Positions 17,576 through 26,777 of a stretch of DNA of 64,000 nucleotides are shown in pieces. A program made the translations under genes and the position numbers. Numbering within the stretch: the stretch's first letter is position 1; each line of letters opens with the position of its first letter. Under the pieces are notes generated by a model, which searched no databases, was not told the origin of the DNA, and saw only the letters and a list, made by a program, of their open reading frames with translations. The stretch spans positions 62,001 through 126,000 of the forward strand of contig JAFUVS010000017.1 in assembly GCA_017471175.1 (NCBI GenBank), given 5' to 3'. This DNA is from Paludibacteraceae bacterium (lineage in GTDB: Bacteria > Bacteroidota > Bacteroidia > Bacteroidales > Paludibacteraceae).

Positions 17576-18412
17576 TTAGGCAACAAAATGATAGACAATG
17601 GACAATATGCCGACCAAAAGGCAATAGACTGCAAAGTAGGTCAGTTTTTGTCGGCGGACGATAGCCAACATCCATCGGCACGCGGCACAGCCGGTAAGAA
17701 AGGCTGCAAGGCAACCAACCGTAAGCGGTAGCCAGCCGATAGCGGGTGCTGTGGCTTTGCCTAAAAGCAAGTCTAATGACTCCAGCAGGGCATCGCCTAA
17801 TACAGGAATGAGTACCATAAGAAATGAGAAACGTGCTACGCTCTCTTTCTTTACGCCGCACAGCAGTCCTGTGGCAATGGTCATACCGCTACGGCTGAGT
17901 CCCGGTAGGACGGCTACGGCTTGGGCGCAACCTATGATGAGAGAGTCTTTCCACGTTACTTCGTGTCCGACAGCCGAACTGTTCGCAGCCGTCTGCAATG
18001 CGCGCCGTTTAGTCAGATACTCGCTCAACGCCAACATACAAGCCGTTACCAAGAGACATATACCTACCAAGAGAAGACCGCTACCGAAGAACTGCTCCAC
18101 CTCATCCTTGAAGAAAACACCCACGATAAAAACGGGAATACAACTGAATAATAATAAGGCAACATACTGTTTGTCGTCATTCCAGCGGGTGGTGGTAAAC
18201 GTACCTTTGAACAGTTGACCAATCTCGCGGCGCAGGACTACAATCGTGGAAAGCACGGTAGCCACGTGCAAAAGGACGGTGAACATTAGGTTTTCTTCGG
18301 AGGCTGTTCCTAACAAGGCTTGACCGATCTCCAAGTGTCCGGAAGACGAAACAGGCAGGAACTCCGTCAAACCTTGTACGATACCTAATATCAATGCTTC
18401 AAACCAATTCAT
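17576..18412 (-). CDS. uppP: Undecaprenyl-diphosphatase UppP (BacA)
   Basis: This is a polytopic inner-membrane enzyme of 278 residues that recycles undecaprenyl diphosphate for peptidoglycan and surface glycan synthesis. The two family motifs are present: TEFLPVSSSGHLE (16-28, with the catalytic Glu and Ser) and LPGLSRSGMTIATGL in the second half. Several hydrophobic helices fill the rest. It lies in the conserved order ftsX, DUF3098, uppP, truB, queA seen in many Bacteroidota. Confidence 0.96.
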   Translation of the reverse strand: MNWFEALILGIVQGLTEFLPVSSSGHLEIGQALLGTASEENLMFTVLLHVATVLSTIVVLRREIGQLFKGTFTTTRWNDDKQYVALLLFSCIPVFIVGVFFKDEVEQFFGSGLLLVGICLLVTACMLALSEYLTKRRALQTAANSSAVGHEVTWKDSLIIGCAQAVAVLPGLSRSGMTIATGLLCGVKKESVARFSFLMVLIPVLGDALLESLDLLLGKATAPAIGWLPLTVGCLAAFLTGCAACRWMLAIVRRQKLTYFAVYCLLVGILSIVYHFVA

Positions 18413-18454
18413 TTACAACTTGAATATAAGAAAGGTTCGTTTCGTAGGATTCAT

Positions 18455-18670
18455 CTACTGCTTCTTTTTCCAAAGGATAGCCACTACCATCAGCACAAAG
18501 CCTGCCAAGGCAACCATCGGTCCTACCGTAATACGGCGAACGGAAAAAATATCGGGATTATACTCTGTAGCACCGCTCGGCTCGCCAATCATAAGGCAAA
18601 AACCAACTACTATCACCACAAAACTTATGGCAATCAGAATACTATTCTGTTTAGGGAGATTATATTTCAT
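18455..18670 (-). CDS. DUF3098 membrane protein
   Basis: This protein has 71 residues with two transmembrane segments (about 12-30 and 48-66) and a short lysine-rich end (KKKQ). The conserved N-terminal helix ILIAISFVVIVVGFCLMIG, then GGA/GATEYNP-like and FSVRRITVGP motifs, match DUF3098, a small Bacteroidota membrane protein always found beside ftsX and uppP. Function is unknown; its position suggests a role with FtsX at the cell envelope. Confidence 0.88.
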   Translation of the reverse strand: MKYNLPKQNSILIAISFVVIVVGFCLMIGEPSGATEYNPDIFSVRRITVGPMVALAGFVLMVVAILWKKKQ

Positions 18671-18674
18671 AGTG

Positions 18675-19538
18675 TTAAATTTCGTACATTTTTTCGACCT
18701 TCATTCTTACGTACCTGCCGGTGGCGACAAGGGATGCAACGAAAGTAATCAGCAGACCGCTGAGAAGAACCGTCAGAGCAACTAAGGCGATATTCTCCAC
18801 CGTGGGCGGGAAAATAGTAATATGAAGTGAACGATAGACATAATAATAGATGCCGGCGAGGGCAACGATGGTCAGCAAGGCGGCTTCCAACCCCATTCGT
18901 ACCGAGCGAGCGACGAAAGGTCGGCGGATAACCCAAGAGGTAGCACCTACCAGTCGCATCGTATTGATGGTGAATCGTTTAGAATAGATATGGAGGCGAA
19001 TAGTGTTCATTATCAGTATCCACGCAATTACTAATAAAACCAAAGCACAAATGCCCAAAATGAGCGACACTTTGCTGACATTATGATCGAGAACCTTAAC
19101 GATATCTTCTTGGTACTGAACTTGTTCTACGTATGGCAGGGCGGTCAGTTTGTCGGATATGACGGCGATGCTGTCCTTATTGGTATAAGCGGGCTGCAAG
19201 TGCAGCTCAAAGGCATCGGAAAGAGGGTTGTAGCCTAAGAATTTGGTAGGGTCTTCGCCCAGTCCGGAGATATGTTCTTCGAGTGCTTGCTGTTTGGAGA
19301 TGAATGTATAAGAGGCCGTTCCCGGCATGGCATCCAAGACGTTTTGCAGGCGCGCCACCGAGGTGGAGTCAGCGTTGGTGTCAAGGATAACGGTTAGTGC
19401 TAAATTCTCACGCATATCGGAAATAAGGTGGTGTGCACTAAGTAGCACGACACTTTCCAATCCGATAAGAAACAAGACCATCGCCACGCTCACCGTGGTG
19501 GTGAGGTACATATTGAAAAAGCGTTTTTTATGCTTCAT
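18675..19538 (-). CDS. ftsX: Cell division permease-like protein FtsX
   Basis: This protein has 287 residues: an N-terminal membrane helix (about 12-33), an extracytoplasmic domain (about 34-165) and three further helices (about 170-190, 215-240, 255-280), the FtsX layout. In other bacteria FtsX works with the ATPase FtsE to control cell-wall hydrolases at division; ftsE is not adjacent here, as is usual in Bacteroidota. It is the first gene of the minus-strand run down to hflX. The DUF3098 gene begins 4 bases after its stop. Confidence 0.93.
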   Translation of the reverse strand: MKHKKRFFNMYLTTTVSVAMVLFLIGLESVVLLSAHHLISDMRENLALTVILDTNADSTSVARLQNVLDAMPGTASYTFISKQQALEEHISGLGEDPTKFLGYNPLSDAFELHLQPAYTNKDSIAVISDKLTALPYVEQVQYQEDIVKVLDHNVSKVSLILGICALVLLVIAWILIMNTIRLHIYSKRFTINTMRLVGATSWVIRRPFVARSVRMGLEAALLTIVALAGIYYYVYRSLHITIFPPTVENIALVALTVLLSGLLITFVASLVATGRYVRMKVEKMYEI

Positions 19539-19623
19539 ATCAAATGTTTTAGTTGGTTTTCGTCACCCGCCGACCTTAGTCCGTGAATGGTCAAGGGTGA
19601 TGATAATAAAAGGGAAGGAACTG

Positions 19624-19663
19624 AAAAAAAGAACAGGTTGAAGTTCAGCCTGTTCTTTTTTTT
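19624..19663. terminator. Bidirectional terminator after gldN
   Basis: The inverted repeat GAACAGG...CCTGTTC is flanked by an A run on one side and a T run on the other. On the minus strand it ends the T9SS operon just after the gldN stop at 19668. No plus-strand gene ends here. Confidence 0.85.
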
Positions 19664-19667
19664 GTTG

Positions 19668-20618
19668 TTAATACTCCCACAGGTCTTGTTCGAAGTTGAG
19701 CATTTCTGTTTCTATACGTGCTTGCTCTTTTTTGGCATTGACTTCGTCTTTGGCGTAGTCCAGAATCATACGGTTGTACATATTGGTTTCGCCTACGAGG
19801 TAGGACGTGTATAACCGCTTTTGGAAGAAGTCATCAAAGGTAACGCGTTTTACTTCGTTCTGGAAGGGGATCATATAGTTGCTTGCTAAATAAGGACGCA
19901 AGTCTTGGTAGAGAATCCAGAATTTAACGGATGAGCGTAGGAACTGCATCGGGTCAGTACCATTTGCTCTTTCGGGTTGGAGGGGAGCAATCGCTATGAG
20001 TTGACGGTGCAGGCGCGATGTGTGCTTATCAAAGAAAATAACTTCTTGTATAAGATATTTGTATTGATTTTTCACATAGAGACTATACCTTGCCGGATTG
20101 AAGATCATCTGATTATTTATAGTATCATAATATATCAGATACGATTCTTCATCATCTAATTCAGGATCCGATCCGTCTGCACCCTTGGCAACAAAGCATA
20201 ATTTTCTTTGCATTGCCAAATCTTCACGCTTAATTCTTGTCGTTTCACTAAATTCCGGCGTAAACGGCTCATAACTATTGACTTTAGCCTCATAAATAGG
20301 CATGCCTTCAACTACAGCTTGCAAGATAATCCGAAATAAACTTTTATACTTGGGGTCATCGTGCTTTTCCGGGAAATAGAGTTGGAAATTTTGCTTGTAT
20401 CGCAGGTCGATAATGCGGTAAGTAAGTCGTGCCCACACTATATCGTCTTTACGATGAAAGACTGTAACAAGTGTATCCGCAGAAGCGTTCAATTCTTGGG
20501 TTTCCAATCGGATGGTACCGTTGGTATCAAAGAAATTGAGAACTTCCTGCGGAAGTAATTGGGCATTGGCAGATGCTACCCCTACCAACAGCATAATCAA
20601 TATACCTACCTTTTTCAT
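19668..20618 (-). CDS. gldN: Type IX secretion protein GldN/PorN
   Basis: This protein has 316 residues with a signal peptide ending near ANAQ. The segment VWARLTYRIIDLRYKQNFQLYFP is the hallmark of the GldN family, followed by the mixed beta-rich domain and a charged C-terminal helix. GldN and GldK form a periplasmic ring around the T9SS translocon. It is the last gene of the operon porP-gldK-gldL-gldM-gldN and is followed at once by a terminator. Confidence 0.95.
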   Translation of the reverse strand: MKKVGILIMLLVGVASANAQLLPQEVLNFFDTNGTIRLETQELNASADTLVTVFHRKDDIVWARLTYRIIDLRYKQNFQLYFPEKHDDPKYKSLFRIILQAVVEGMPIYEAKVNSYEPFTPEFSETTRIKREDLAMQRKLCFVAKGADGSDPELDDEESYLIYYDTINNQMIFNPARYSLYVKNQYKYLIQEVIFFDKHTSRLHRQLIAIAPLQPERANGTDPMQFLRSSVKFWILYQDLRPYLASNYMIPFQNEVKRVTFDDFFQKRLYTSYLVGETNMYNRMILDYAKDEVNAKKEQARIETEMLNFEQDLWEY

Positions 20619-20666
20619 AATTGCATATTTAGAAGATTATAACAACTCTTATGTAACTGGATATGT

Positions 20667-22259
20667 CTATTTGAGTCGCAGAGCAATAGGACTCAGTTGC
20701 TGTGTTTTCCCGTCAGGACCGACAGCGCGGATGGTCTGCAACGTTACTTGCGCACCACTCGGCAACTTTTTAATCAACGTTTTCTGTTCGTCCGTCAGAC
20801 GCCCGTTATCCGAATGTTTAGCATCATTGCCGATTACGATATCAAATCCGGTGATTTTCCATGGCAAATCCAAAATTCCATCGGGACCATAACTGGCTTC
20901 TACGTAGGCTTCATTAGAGGTAAGCAGTTTTTTTGAAATAAAACCTTGGTTGATAGACTCGCCTCCTGCCACAAAGAACGAACTGGGCTTGGGCAAGGCT
21001 TTCACCTTGTATTTGTTGGTTCCCATAACCTGATTCTTTCCGTCCATATTGGCAGAAACGGTGAGTACTACTTCCTTGGCACTTTCGCCGGGTTTAATCA
21101 CCCAATTACCGCCACTGCGAGATACAGAAGCCCCTGTTGCGCTGACCGACACTTTGTCGTTGCTCACGCCCGGAACGGAAACGCTGAACTTATTCTCGAA
21201 ACCACGATACATAATGTTCATATCCAAGTTGGATATTGTTGCAGTAGGCTCGCCCACGGTATAGGAACTCTCGAAGGGGAGGTAGTCCATTTCGCCGGTG
21301 TTGGAGAGTACGCCGATTTTACCGCTGTACTTCCGTTCACCGCTACCGGTGGCAACTACTTCGTAGAGACCTTGGTCGTTAATACGCTCGTTGCCGATAT
21401 AGAATTCGGGACGTTGTGTTGAGTCGATGGCTGCAAGGATAATCTGTGCTTGGTACTTGGCACCGCGCATTACGTAGTCGGACTTCGGAATGACGTAGGC
21501 TTGCAGTTTATTTACGCGCAGGTCCATAGCATCGGCGTTACCCATCAGGTACTGAATCATCTGACCTTCGGTAGCACGAATATCGTTTTGCATCTTGCTC
21601 AATACGGTGATAGTAGCATTAAGCACCATACCGTCGAACATACCGTTGACCCACGTATCCATTTTACCTTCGTGGTTATTGTAGAGGGAGTCGCAGGTGA
21701 AGAGCATCTTGAATTGCTCGGTCATCTTGCGAACCTCTTGTTGGTCCATCGGGTTGTTGTTCTTCGCCAAAACGGAAAGCAGGAAATCGCGGTACTCTTC
21801 GATACGGATACGCAGTTCTTCGCCGTGTCCTTGAACGATACCGTATTGACCGGTCACATCGAGGTTGCTGGTACCTTGCAGTCCGCGAACGGCGTAGCCG
21901 GTGGTGTAGTTGTGTTCCGACACTTTCTCTTCGCCGATGGCGATGACAGCCATATCACGTTTGAACTTTGCTATGTAATTGAACAGTGAGTCGGATTTCT
22001 GCTTCATTTCCATTGCCTCCTCATAGGGGACTGCGTACTTTTCGGGCTTATCGTTCTTCTGCTGTTCAAAGACGGAATACATATTGGCATTGCGATCCTC
22101 GGTAGAGGTTATGGACGAATAGAGGCTATCGTCCACCATCACAAAACCGTTCAAAATATCTGTACTTACGTTCAACGCCAGCATAGCGGTGAGCACCAAG
22201 TACATCATACCTATCATTTTTTGTCTCGGGGTTTCCGGACAGTTTTTTGCTCCACCCAT
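20667..22259 (-). CDS. gldM: Type IX secretion motor protein GldM/PorM
   Basis: This protein has 530 residues. It starts with the family signature GGAKNCPETPRQKMIGMMY and one transmembrane helix (about 14-35), then four periplasmic domains ending in the LPSGAQVTLQTIRAVGPDGK region. GldM dimers join GldL pentamers to form the proton-driven rotary motor that powers T9SS secretion and gliding. Length and domain order are normal. It starts 104 bases after gldL and ends 48 bases before gldN. Confidence 0.97.
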   Translation of the reverse strand: MGGAKNCPETPRQKMIGMMYLVLTAMLALNVSTDILNGFVMVDDSLYSSITSTEDRNANMYSVFEQQKNDKPEKYAVPYEEAMEMKQKSDSLFNYIAKFKRDMAVIAIGEEKVSEHNYTTGYAVRGLQGTSNLDVTGQYGIVQGHGEELRIRIEEYRDFLLSVLAKNNNPMDQQEVRKMTEQFKMLFTCDSLYNNHEGKMDTWVNGMFDGMVLNATITVLSKMQNDIRATEGQMIQYLMGNADAMDLRVNKLQAYVIPKSDYVMRGAKYQAQIILAAIDSTQRPEFYIGNERINDQGLYEVVATGSGERKYSGKIGVLSNTGEMDYLPFESSYTVGEPTATISNLDMNIMYRGFENKFSVSVPGVSNDKVSVSATGASVSRSGGNWVIKPGESAKEVVLTVSANMDGKNQVMGTNKYKVKALPKPSSFFVAGGESINQGFISKKLLTSNEAYVEASYGPDGILDLPWKITGFDIVIGNDAKHSDNGRLTDEQKTLIKKLPSGAQVTLQTIRAVGPDGKTQQLSPIALRLK

Positions 22260-22363
22260 AGTTAATTATCTATTTGCAGTTTATTATATTACGGAAAAAT
22301 ATTTCGTTACTTTGCTTACAAAAGGCTTTTAAAGCATTCGATTTTTTCCGTTAGTCAAAACGC

Positions 22364-23257
22364 TTAGGCAAGAGCGGTGAGCATATTGCCATAAATCTTG
22401 TTGAGGTCAGTAACTTGAGCGGCTAACTTCTTCACTCCTTCTTCGTAAGCGGCTTGGTTGCGCATTGCTTCTTCGGTAGAAGCAGTCATTTTTTGGATAT
22501 TGGCAGCTACGTGGTTGAACTGGTCGGTAGCGGCTTTGACTTGTTCGTTCTGCTGTTGGAGAGCGGCGAGTTGGAGGTCATAAACGGAGTTCATTTGACC
22601 GATCTTATTGCCGAGGTCAGCTACGCCGTTTTGGTAGTTTCTGGTTTTTTCGACTACGCCTTGCATATCGTTAGCCACGGCCACGTATGCTTGGTTGAGG
22701 GCTTCGCTTTGTGTACCGAGTTTAGCGGCGGAGGCAGCGAACTGTCCGGCAGCCTGTTCGGCAGCACCCATTTGTTCAGCCAGTTTATTGGAAGCAGTAG
22801 CCACTTTGCCAAGTTCGCCGAGTTGTACGGCAGTTTTAGCGAGGTCGTTAATACTGCCTTTGAGGGCTTCCATATCTTTGTCGCTGAGAGCGGTAGCTAC
22901 CGAATTACCGGCAGGAGCAGAGGAGCTTCCGCCCATATTGCCTAAAAGAGTGGGTTTGGGGCGTTTAGCAAGCTCATCAAGTTTTGCAGGTTCGGCGCCG
23001 TAGCCGAGCAGTTGGGGGAATACTTCCTCCCAGTGGAAATCCACGTGGGGTTTATCAAGGCAACCGATACCGAAAAGGAAAGCCTCGGTAAACATACCAA
23101 CCATAAGCACTTGTGAAGCACCGGGCCAGTGAAGAATCTTGAACAATGCACCGATAATAACGACGGATGCACCTAAACAGTAAACCATGTTTACAATTTT
23201 CTTTCCCGAGTAGGATTCATACCAACCCATGAAACCACTTCTTTTTTCTTGTGACAT
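22364..23257 (-). CDS. gldL: Type IX secretion motor protein GldL/PorL
   Basis: This protein has 297 residues. Two membrane helices (about 21-39 and 48-66) carry the conserved polar residues of the motor channel: Lys40 and His43 after helix 1 (GALFKILHWPGA) and Glu58 in helix 2 (MFTEAFLFG). The cytoplasmic part is a long Ala/Gln-rich coiled coil (about 120-295). GldL forms the proton channel around the GldM helices. It lies between gldK and gldM in the standard order. Confidence 0.96.
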   Translation of the reverse strand: MSQEKRSGFMGWYESYSGKKIVNMVYCLGASVVIIGALFKILHWPGASQVLMVGMFTEAFLFGIGCLDKPHVDFHWEEVFPQLLGYGAEPAKLDELAKRPKPTLLGNMGGSSSAPAGNSVATALSDKDMEALKGSINDLAKTAVQLGELGKVATASNKLAEQMGAAEQAAGQFAASAAKLGTQSEALNQAYVAVANDMQGVVEKTRNYQNGVADLGNKIGQMNSVYDLQLAALQQQNEQVKAATDQFNHVAANIQKMTASTEEAMRNQAAYEEGVKKLAAQVTDLNKIYGNMLTALA

Positions 23258-23348
23258 AATGTTAGAAACTTTTTAAGTTTATTTTTTGGTTGTTAAATTT
23301 GCTATTTTAGCGTATTTCGTTGCTTTAGGTTTGTTAAGAGGCGATCTA

Positions 23349-24797
23349 TTAGTCTCCTAAGAAAGAGCGAACGCAGCGGAAACCGATATAAGCGCGGCTT
23401 TCGTACTGGTACTCGTAGGTGCGGACACCGCATTGCAGGTAGTAATAGATGTCTTTCCAACTGCCTCCTTTGACGACTTTGCATTTTAGGATGTCCGGAT
23501 CGTCCTTACGTGCCATATACTCAAAGTTGGAGTTAATATCGTTGACGTAGGTATTGGTAGAGGGGTTGAAGGCGGATGATGTCCATTCAGCCACGTTCCC
23601 TGCCATATCGAACAGACCGAAGTCGTTGGGTCGGAATTGCGCCACGCGCATCGTCATAGTACCTGTATCATCGTTATAGGCACCGCGATAGGGTTTGAAG
23701 TTGGCGAGGAAACAGCCGTTGGCATCGCGTGCGTAGTTACCGCCCCACGGGTACATAGCCATCTTACGTCCGCCTCGTGCTGCGTATTCCCATTCGGCTT
23801 CGGTGGGCAGACGGTAGTCGTGCGACTGCTTGCCGTACTGGTTTTGGAACATCTTGGTGCGCCAGTGGCAGAAAGCGTGTGCCTGTTCCCACGTAACGCC
23901 GACCACGGGGTATTCGGAGTAGCCGATGAAGTTGAAGTAACCTTTCATCATCGGGTCGTTGAAAGCGAATTGGAAGTCACGAATCCAGATCATTGTATCG
24001 GGATAGATGCTGATGATTTTGTAGGTCATCAGGTCATCGGGTTCGCGCAGGGGTCGAATGATGGTTTTGTTGCAGATTTCGCCTTTTTCATCGATCCAGA
24101 ATGTGTCCACGCGAGCAGAAGCACCATCGGGGTAGCGTCCTTTGGCGACATCGAATTTGTTTTTGAGCAGTCGTGCCTGATCGTAGTTGCGCCAGCCATA
24201 ACGATAATGGTAGTCAATGGTGCGCAGTGTACCATCGGAATAGTACATTGGGGCGAGTGCACGGCGGATGTTGGGGTCTTTGCTGTTCCAAGGGATTTTG
24301 GCTTTCCAGTTGATGCGGAAATTGACGCGTTGTGCTGCGCTTTCCTCTTCTTCCTCTTCCTCTTCTTCAGCGGCTTCTCTTGCGCGTTTGTCTTCGATGG
24401 CGAAGCGTGCGCGGAGATCGGCGTTACCGCCTTCTTCATAGTCTTCCTCTTCGTCTTCACCTGCTCCTGTACCAGGACCTAAAATAAGGTGGTAGTAAGC
24501 GATGGAGTCACGCACGTAGTTAACGAATTGTTTGTATTCGTTGTTGGTGATTTCCGTTTCGTCCATCCAGAAGGCGTTGACGGTTGTCATAAAGGGATTG
24601 TCGGGTTGTCCGAAGATAGCCGATTGGGAGTTTTCGCCCATCATAAACGATCCTTTTTTGATAAAGACCATTCCGTAGGGGTTTGCTTCTTTGAAGTCAC
24701 CTGCTTTGTTGACTCCTACCAATTCGCCGGCGGGGCCTGCGCAAGCAGTTAATACAGCCGCCACAGCGATGACGGATAGCATTTTCGTCAGTTTCAT
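23349..24797 (-). CDS. gldK: Type IX secretion lipoprotein GldK/PorK with acidic insert
   Basis: The ATG at 24797 is chosen because it opens a lipoprotein signal peptide with the lipid-attached Cys19 (VLTAC), giving 482 residues; the frame extends six codons further upstream. The body is the formylglycine-generating-enzyme-like fold: FIKKGSFMMGENSQ, DETEITNNEYKQF, RLPTEAEWEYAARGG, GNVAEWTSS and the final RCVRSF. GldK forms the T9SS ring with GldN. Unusual is a strongly acidic insertion at about 114-152, including a run of more than ten glutamates, which I do not expect in most homologues. It heads the gldKLMN block, 119 bases after porP. Confidence 0.96.
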   Translation of the reverse strand: MKLTKMLSVIAVAAVLTACAGPAGELVGVNKAGDFKEANPYGMVFIKKGSFMMGENSQSAIFGQPDNPFMTTVNAFWMDETEITNNEYKQFVNYVRDSIAYYHLILGPGTGAGEDEEEDYEEGGNADLRARFAIEDKRAREAAEEEEEEEEESAAQRVNFRINWKAKIPWNSKDPNIRRALAPMYYSDGTLRTIDYHYRYGWRNYDQARLLKNKFDVAKGRYPDGASARVDTFWIDEKGEICNKTIIRPLREPDDLMTYKIISIYPDTMIWIRDFQFAFNDPMMKGYFNFIGYSEYPVVGVTWEQAHAFCHWRTKMFQNQYGKQSHDYRLPTEAEWEYAARGGRKMAMYPWGGNYARDANGCFLANFKPYRGAYNDDTGTMTMRVAQFRPNDFGLFDMAGNVAEWTSSAFNPSTNTYVNDINSNFEYMARKDDPDILKCKVVKGGSWKDIYYYLQCGVRTYEYQYESRAYIGFRCVRSFLGD

Positions 24798-24916
24798 TGT
24801 ATCAATTCTTGTCACTTCTGTTTTCTACATCTTTATTATACACAGGTTGTCTCGTAACGTTATATTCTTAAGACGGTTTGTTATCGGACAACGATGTCAT
24901 TGATTTTCCGAACGTC

Positions 24917-25906
24917 TTACAAGTAGCGTATGCTCTTGTAGCGGTTGGTACGTTTTGGCTTAAGGATATCGAGTTGGTAAGCCAAAAATATTTCGTGTGC
25001 TCCGTAGGAGCCTTTGATTAGTCTGTTGGCGGGCAGTTCGTAGGTATAGCCGAGTTGTAATCCGCTGATTATATCTGCGCTAAAGAGCAGATTGACGCTG
25101 CCTAATATTCTGTATCCTGCTCCGAATCGGTATCGTTGTTTGACTTCTGCGAGCAGTGAGAGGTTGATGTCCCATGCTGCGAAGTCGGTCATAAGCATTG
25201 CGCTTGGTTTGAGTGTCCAGTCTTTGCCGGGCAGTCGCCAGTTGTATCCTCCTGCGAGGTACATTGTCCCGATGAGGGTCATAAAAGCTCGGTCGCTCCA
25301 TTCTACCTTGGGTCGGTTGACGTGGCTGTAACTGACGGATGCCCACCATTGTGGTGCTTTGTAGTACAGTCCTAACGCCATATCGAAGCTCATACCTGTA
25401 ACGCCGTCCTTGCCGGATGCTACGGGAATAGCGGGGTCATCGGAGGCTTTATGGTGGAAGCCGTCCTGCTCGAGGTTGGCAATTGAGTCAAGATTTACTT
25501 TGTCCGCTTTGAAACTGATATTAGCGAAGCCGAGGTCGATGCCTGCGCTTAGGTATCCGTTTCCTAATTTATGTCTGTAGGCGTACTCAACGTGGAACGA
25601 TTGGTTGGAGAAAAGTCCATAAATATCGTTTAGGAAGCGCACGCCTGCGCCGTGTTTAGTGTTAGCGATATGGAAGGGTGCCGAAACGGTGAAGTAGGTT
25701 GTCATAGGCATATCGCTAAGTCCTGTGGTATGCAGTCTGTGTAGTCCTGCGATATTGAGCATATCATCGTTACCTGCTGCTGCGGGGTTATACGATGACT
25801 GAAAAAACATATATTGCCCTATTTGCGGGTCAGTTTGTGCTTTGATTAGGTTAAAGCACAAACACAGACAGCAAGATAGGAGTATATATTTTTTTGCCTT
25901 CGGCAT
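24917..25906 (-). CDS. porP: Type IX secretion outer membrane protein PorP/SprF
   Basis: The start at 25906 (ATG) opens a signal peptide (MPKAKKYILLSCCLCLCFNLIKAQ); a TTG four codons upstream is less likely. The mature part begins TDPQIGQYMFFQSSYNPAAAG, the PorP/SprF family signature, and continues as an outer-membrane beta barrel with GAGVRFLNDIYGLFSNQ and SAGIDLGFANISF. PorP/SprF proteins help export or attach specific T9SS cargo. It lies directly before gldK and 8 bases after a DUF2795 gene, all in one probable operon. Confidence 0.93.
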   Translation of the reverse strand: MPKAKKYILLSCCLCLCFNLIKAQTDPQIGQYMFFQSSYNPAAAGNDDMLNIAGLHRLHTTGLSDMPMTTYFTVSAPFHIANTKHGAGVRFLNDIYGLFSNQSFHVEYAYRHKLGNGYLSAGIDLGFANISFKADKVNLDSIANLEQDGFHHKASDDPAIPVASGKDGVTGMSFDMALGLYYKAPQWWASVSYSHVNRPKVEWSDRAFMTLIGTMYLAGGYNWRLPGKDWTLKPSAMLMTDFAAWDINLSLLAEVKQRYRFGAGYRILGSVNLLFSADIISGLQLGYTYELPANRLIKGSYGAHEIFLAYQLDILKPKRTNRYKSIRYL

Positions 25907-25914
25907 GGTTAGGC

Positions 25915-26136
25915 TCAATACTCATCTTCGTTAAAAAAGAAGTCATCTTTGGTCGGGTAATCGGGCCAAACGTCTTCGATGCTGTCGTATGCTTCTTCCT
26001 CTTCTTCAAGCTCTTGGAGGTTTTCGATGACCTCCATAGGGGCTCCTGTTCGGTTGGCATAGTCAAGCAGTTCCGCCTTGGTAGCCGGCCATGGTGCGTC
26101 TTCTAATTTAGATGCCAGTTCTAATGTCCAATACAT
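25915..26136 (-). CDS. DUF2795-type small acidic protein
   Basis: This protein has 73 residues, without a signal peptide. The N-terminal 40 residues (MYWTLELASKLEDAPWPATK, then ELLDYANRTGAP) match the DUF2795 family known in Bacteroidota; the second half is very acidic (ELEEEEEAY, FFFNEDEY). Function is unknown. A clear promoter 25 bases upstream makes it the first gene of the operon that continues into porP and gldKLMN, so it could be a cytoplasmic accessory of the secretion system, although the link may be only positional. Confidence 0.85.
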   Translation of the reverse strand: MYWTLELASKLEDAPWPATKAELLDYANRTGAPMEVIENLQELEEEEEAYDSIEDVWPDYPTKDDFFFNEDEY

Positions 26137-26160
26137 AGTTTACTCTCTCAAATTAGCGCG

Positions 26161-26192
26161 CAAAAGTATTGCAAAGATTTTGTACGAACAAA
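26161..26192 (-). promoter_or_regulatory. Promoter of the DUF2795-porP-gldKLMN operon
   Basis: Minus strand: TTTG (26192-26189), 20 bases, TACTTTTG (26168-26161), 24 bases before the ATG at 26136. Exact Bacteroidota consensus. I saw no comparably good promoter in the 119-base gap before gldK, so this may drive the whole T9SS block. Confidence 0.85.
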
Positions 26193-26199
26193 TGATTTG

Positions 26200-26718
26200 T
26201 TATTTTTTCCACAAAAAAAGTGAAATTTTATCATCTTTTGCGATTTTTCGTGCCAAAACGAACCAGAAATCGCTGAGTCGGTTAACCCATTGGAGTGTGA
26301 TGTCGTTGGTGTTTTGGGCAAGGAGGTTGACCATTAGTCTTTCGAGTCTTCGTGTGACGGTACGGCAGAGGTGGCAGGTGGCGATGGTTTCGTTTCCAGC
26401 GGGTAGGATAAAGGCCCGTAGTGGTTCGAGTTGTTCTTGTATTTGGTCGATCCATAGTTCGAGGTCAGTAACGTCTTGTGTTGTGATCCAGTCTTCGCCC
26501 GGGGCATCAGCCAAGCGTGCTCCGAGGTTGAAGAGGAGATTTTGGATACGGTCGAGTTGTTCTTGGTAATTATTAGTACGCGCGCGGAGAAGTCCTACCC
26601 AGCTATTGAGTTCGTCGGCAGTGCCGTAACATTCTAATCGGAGGTCGGTTTTGGATACTCTTTTTCCGTTGGCGAGGGATGTTTGTCCTTTGTCGCCTGT
26701 TTTGGTGTAGATTTTCAT
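26200..26718 (-). CDS. PduO-type ATP:cob(I)alamin adenosyltransferase
   Basis: The ATG at 26718 is chosen because MKIYTKTGDKGQTSLANGKR is the canonical N-terminus; the frame runs 21 codons further upstream. The 172-residue protein carries the ATP-binding TKTGDKGQT motif (5-13), a DELNSWVG helix and the late CRTVTRRLERL segment with the conserved arginines. It makes adenosylcobalamin from cob(I)alamin and ATP, either in corrinoid salvage or for B12-dependent mutases. No other cobalamin gene is in the window. It overlaps or abuts the preceding methyltransferase gene, so the two are probably cotranscribed. Confidence 0.93.
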   Translation of the reverse strand: MKIYTKTGDKGQTSLANGKRVSKTDLRLECYGTADELNSWVGLLRARTNNYQEQLDRIQNLLFNLGARLADAPGEDWITTQDVTDLELWIDQIQEQLEPLRAFILPAGNETIATCHLCRTVTRRLERLMVNLLAQNTNDITLQWVNRLSDFWFVLARKIAKDDKISLFLWKK

Positions 26719-26777
26719 TGCTATAATAATTCTATTCGGTTTGTAAATTTTTCGGTTGTCGGATGGGGTGTTTTTGG

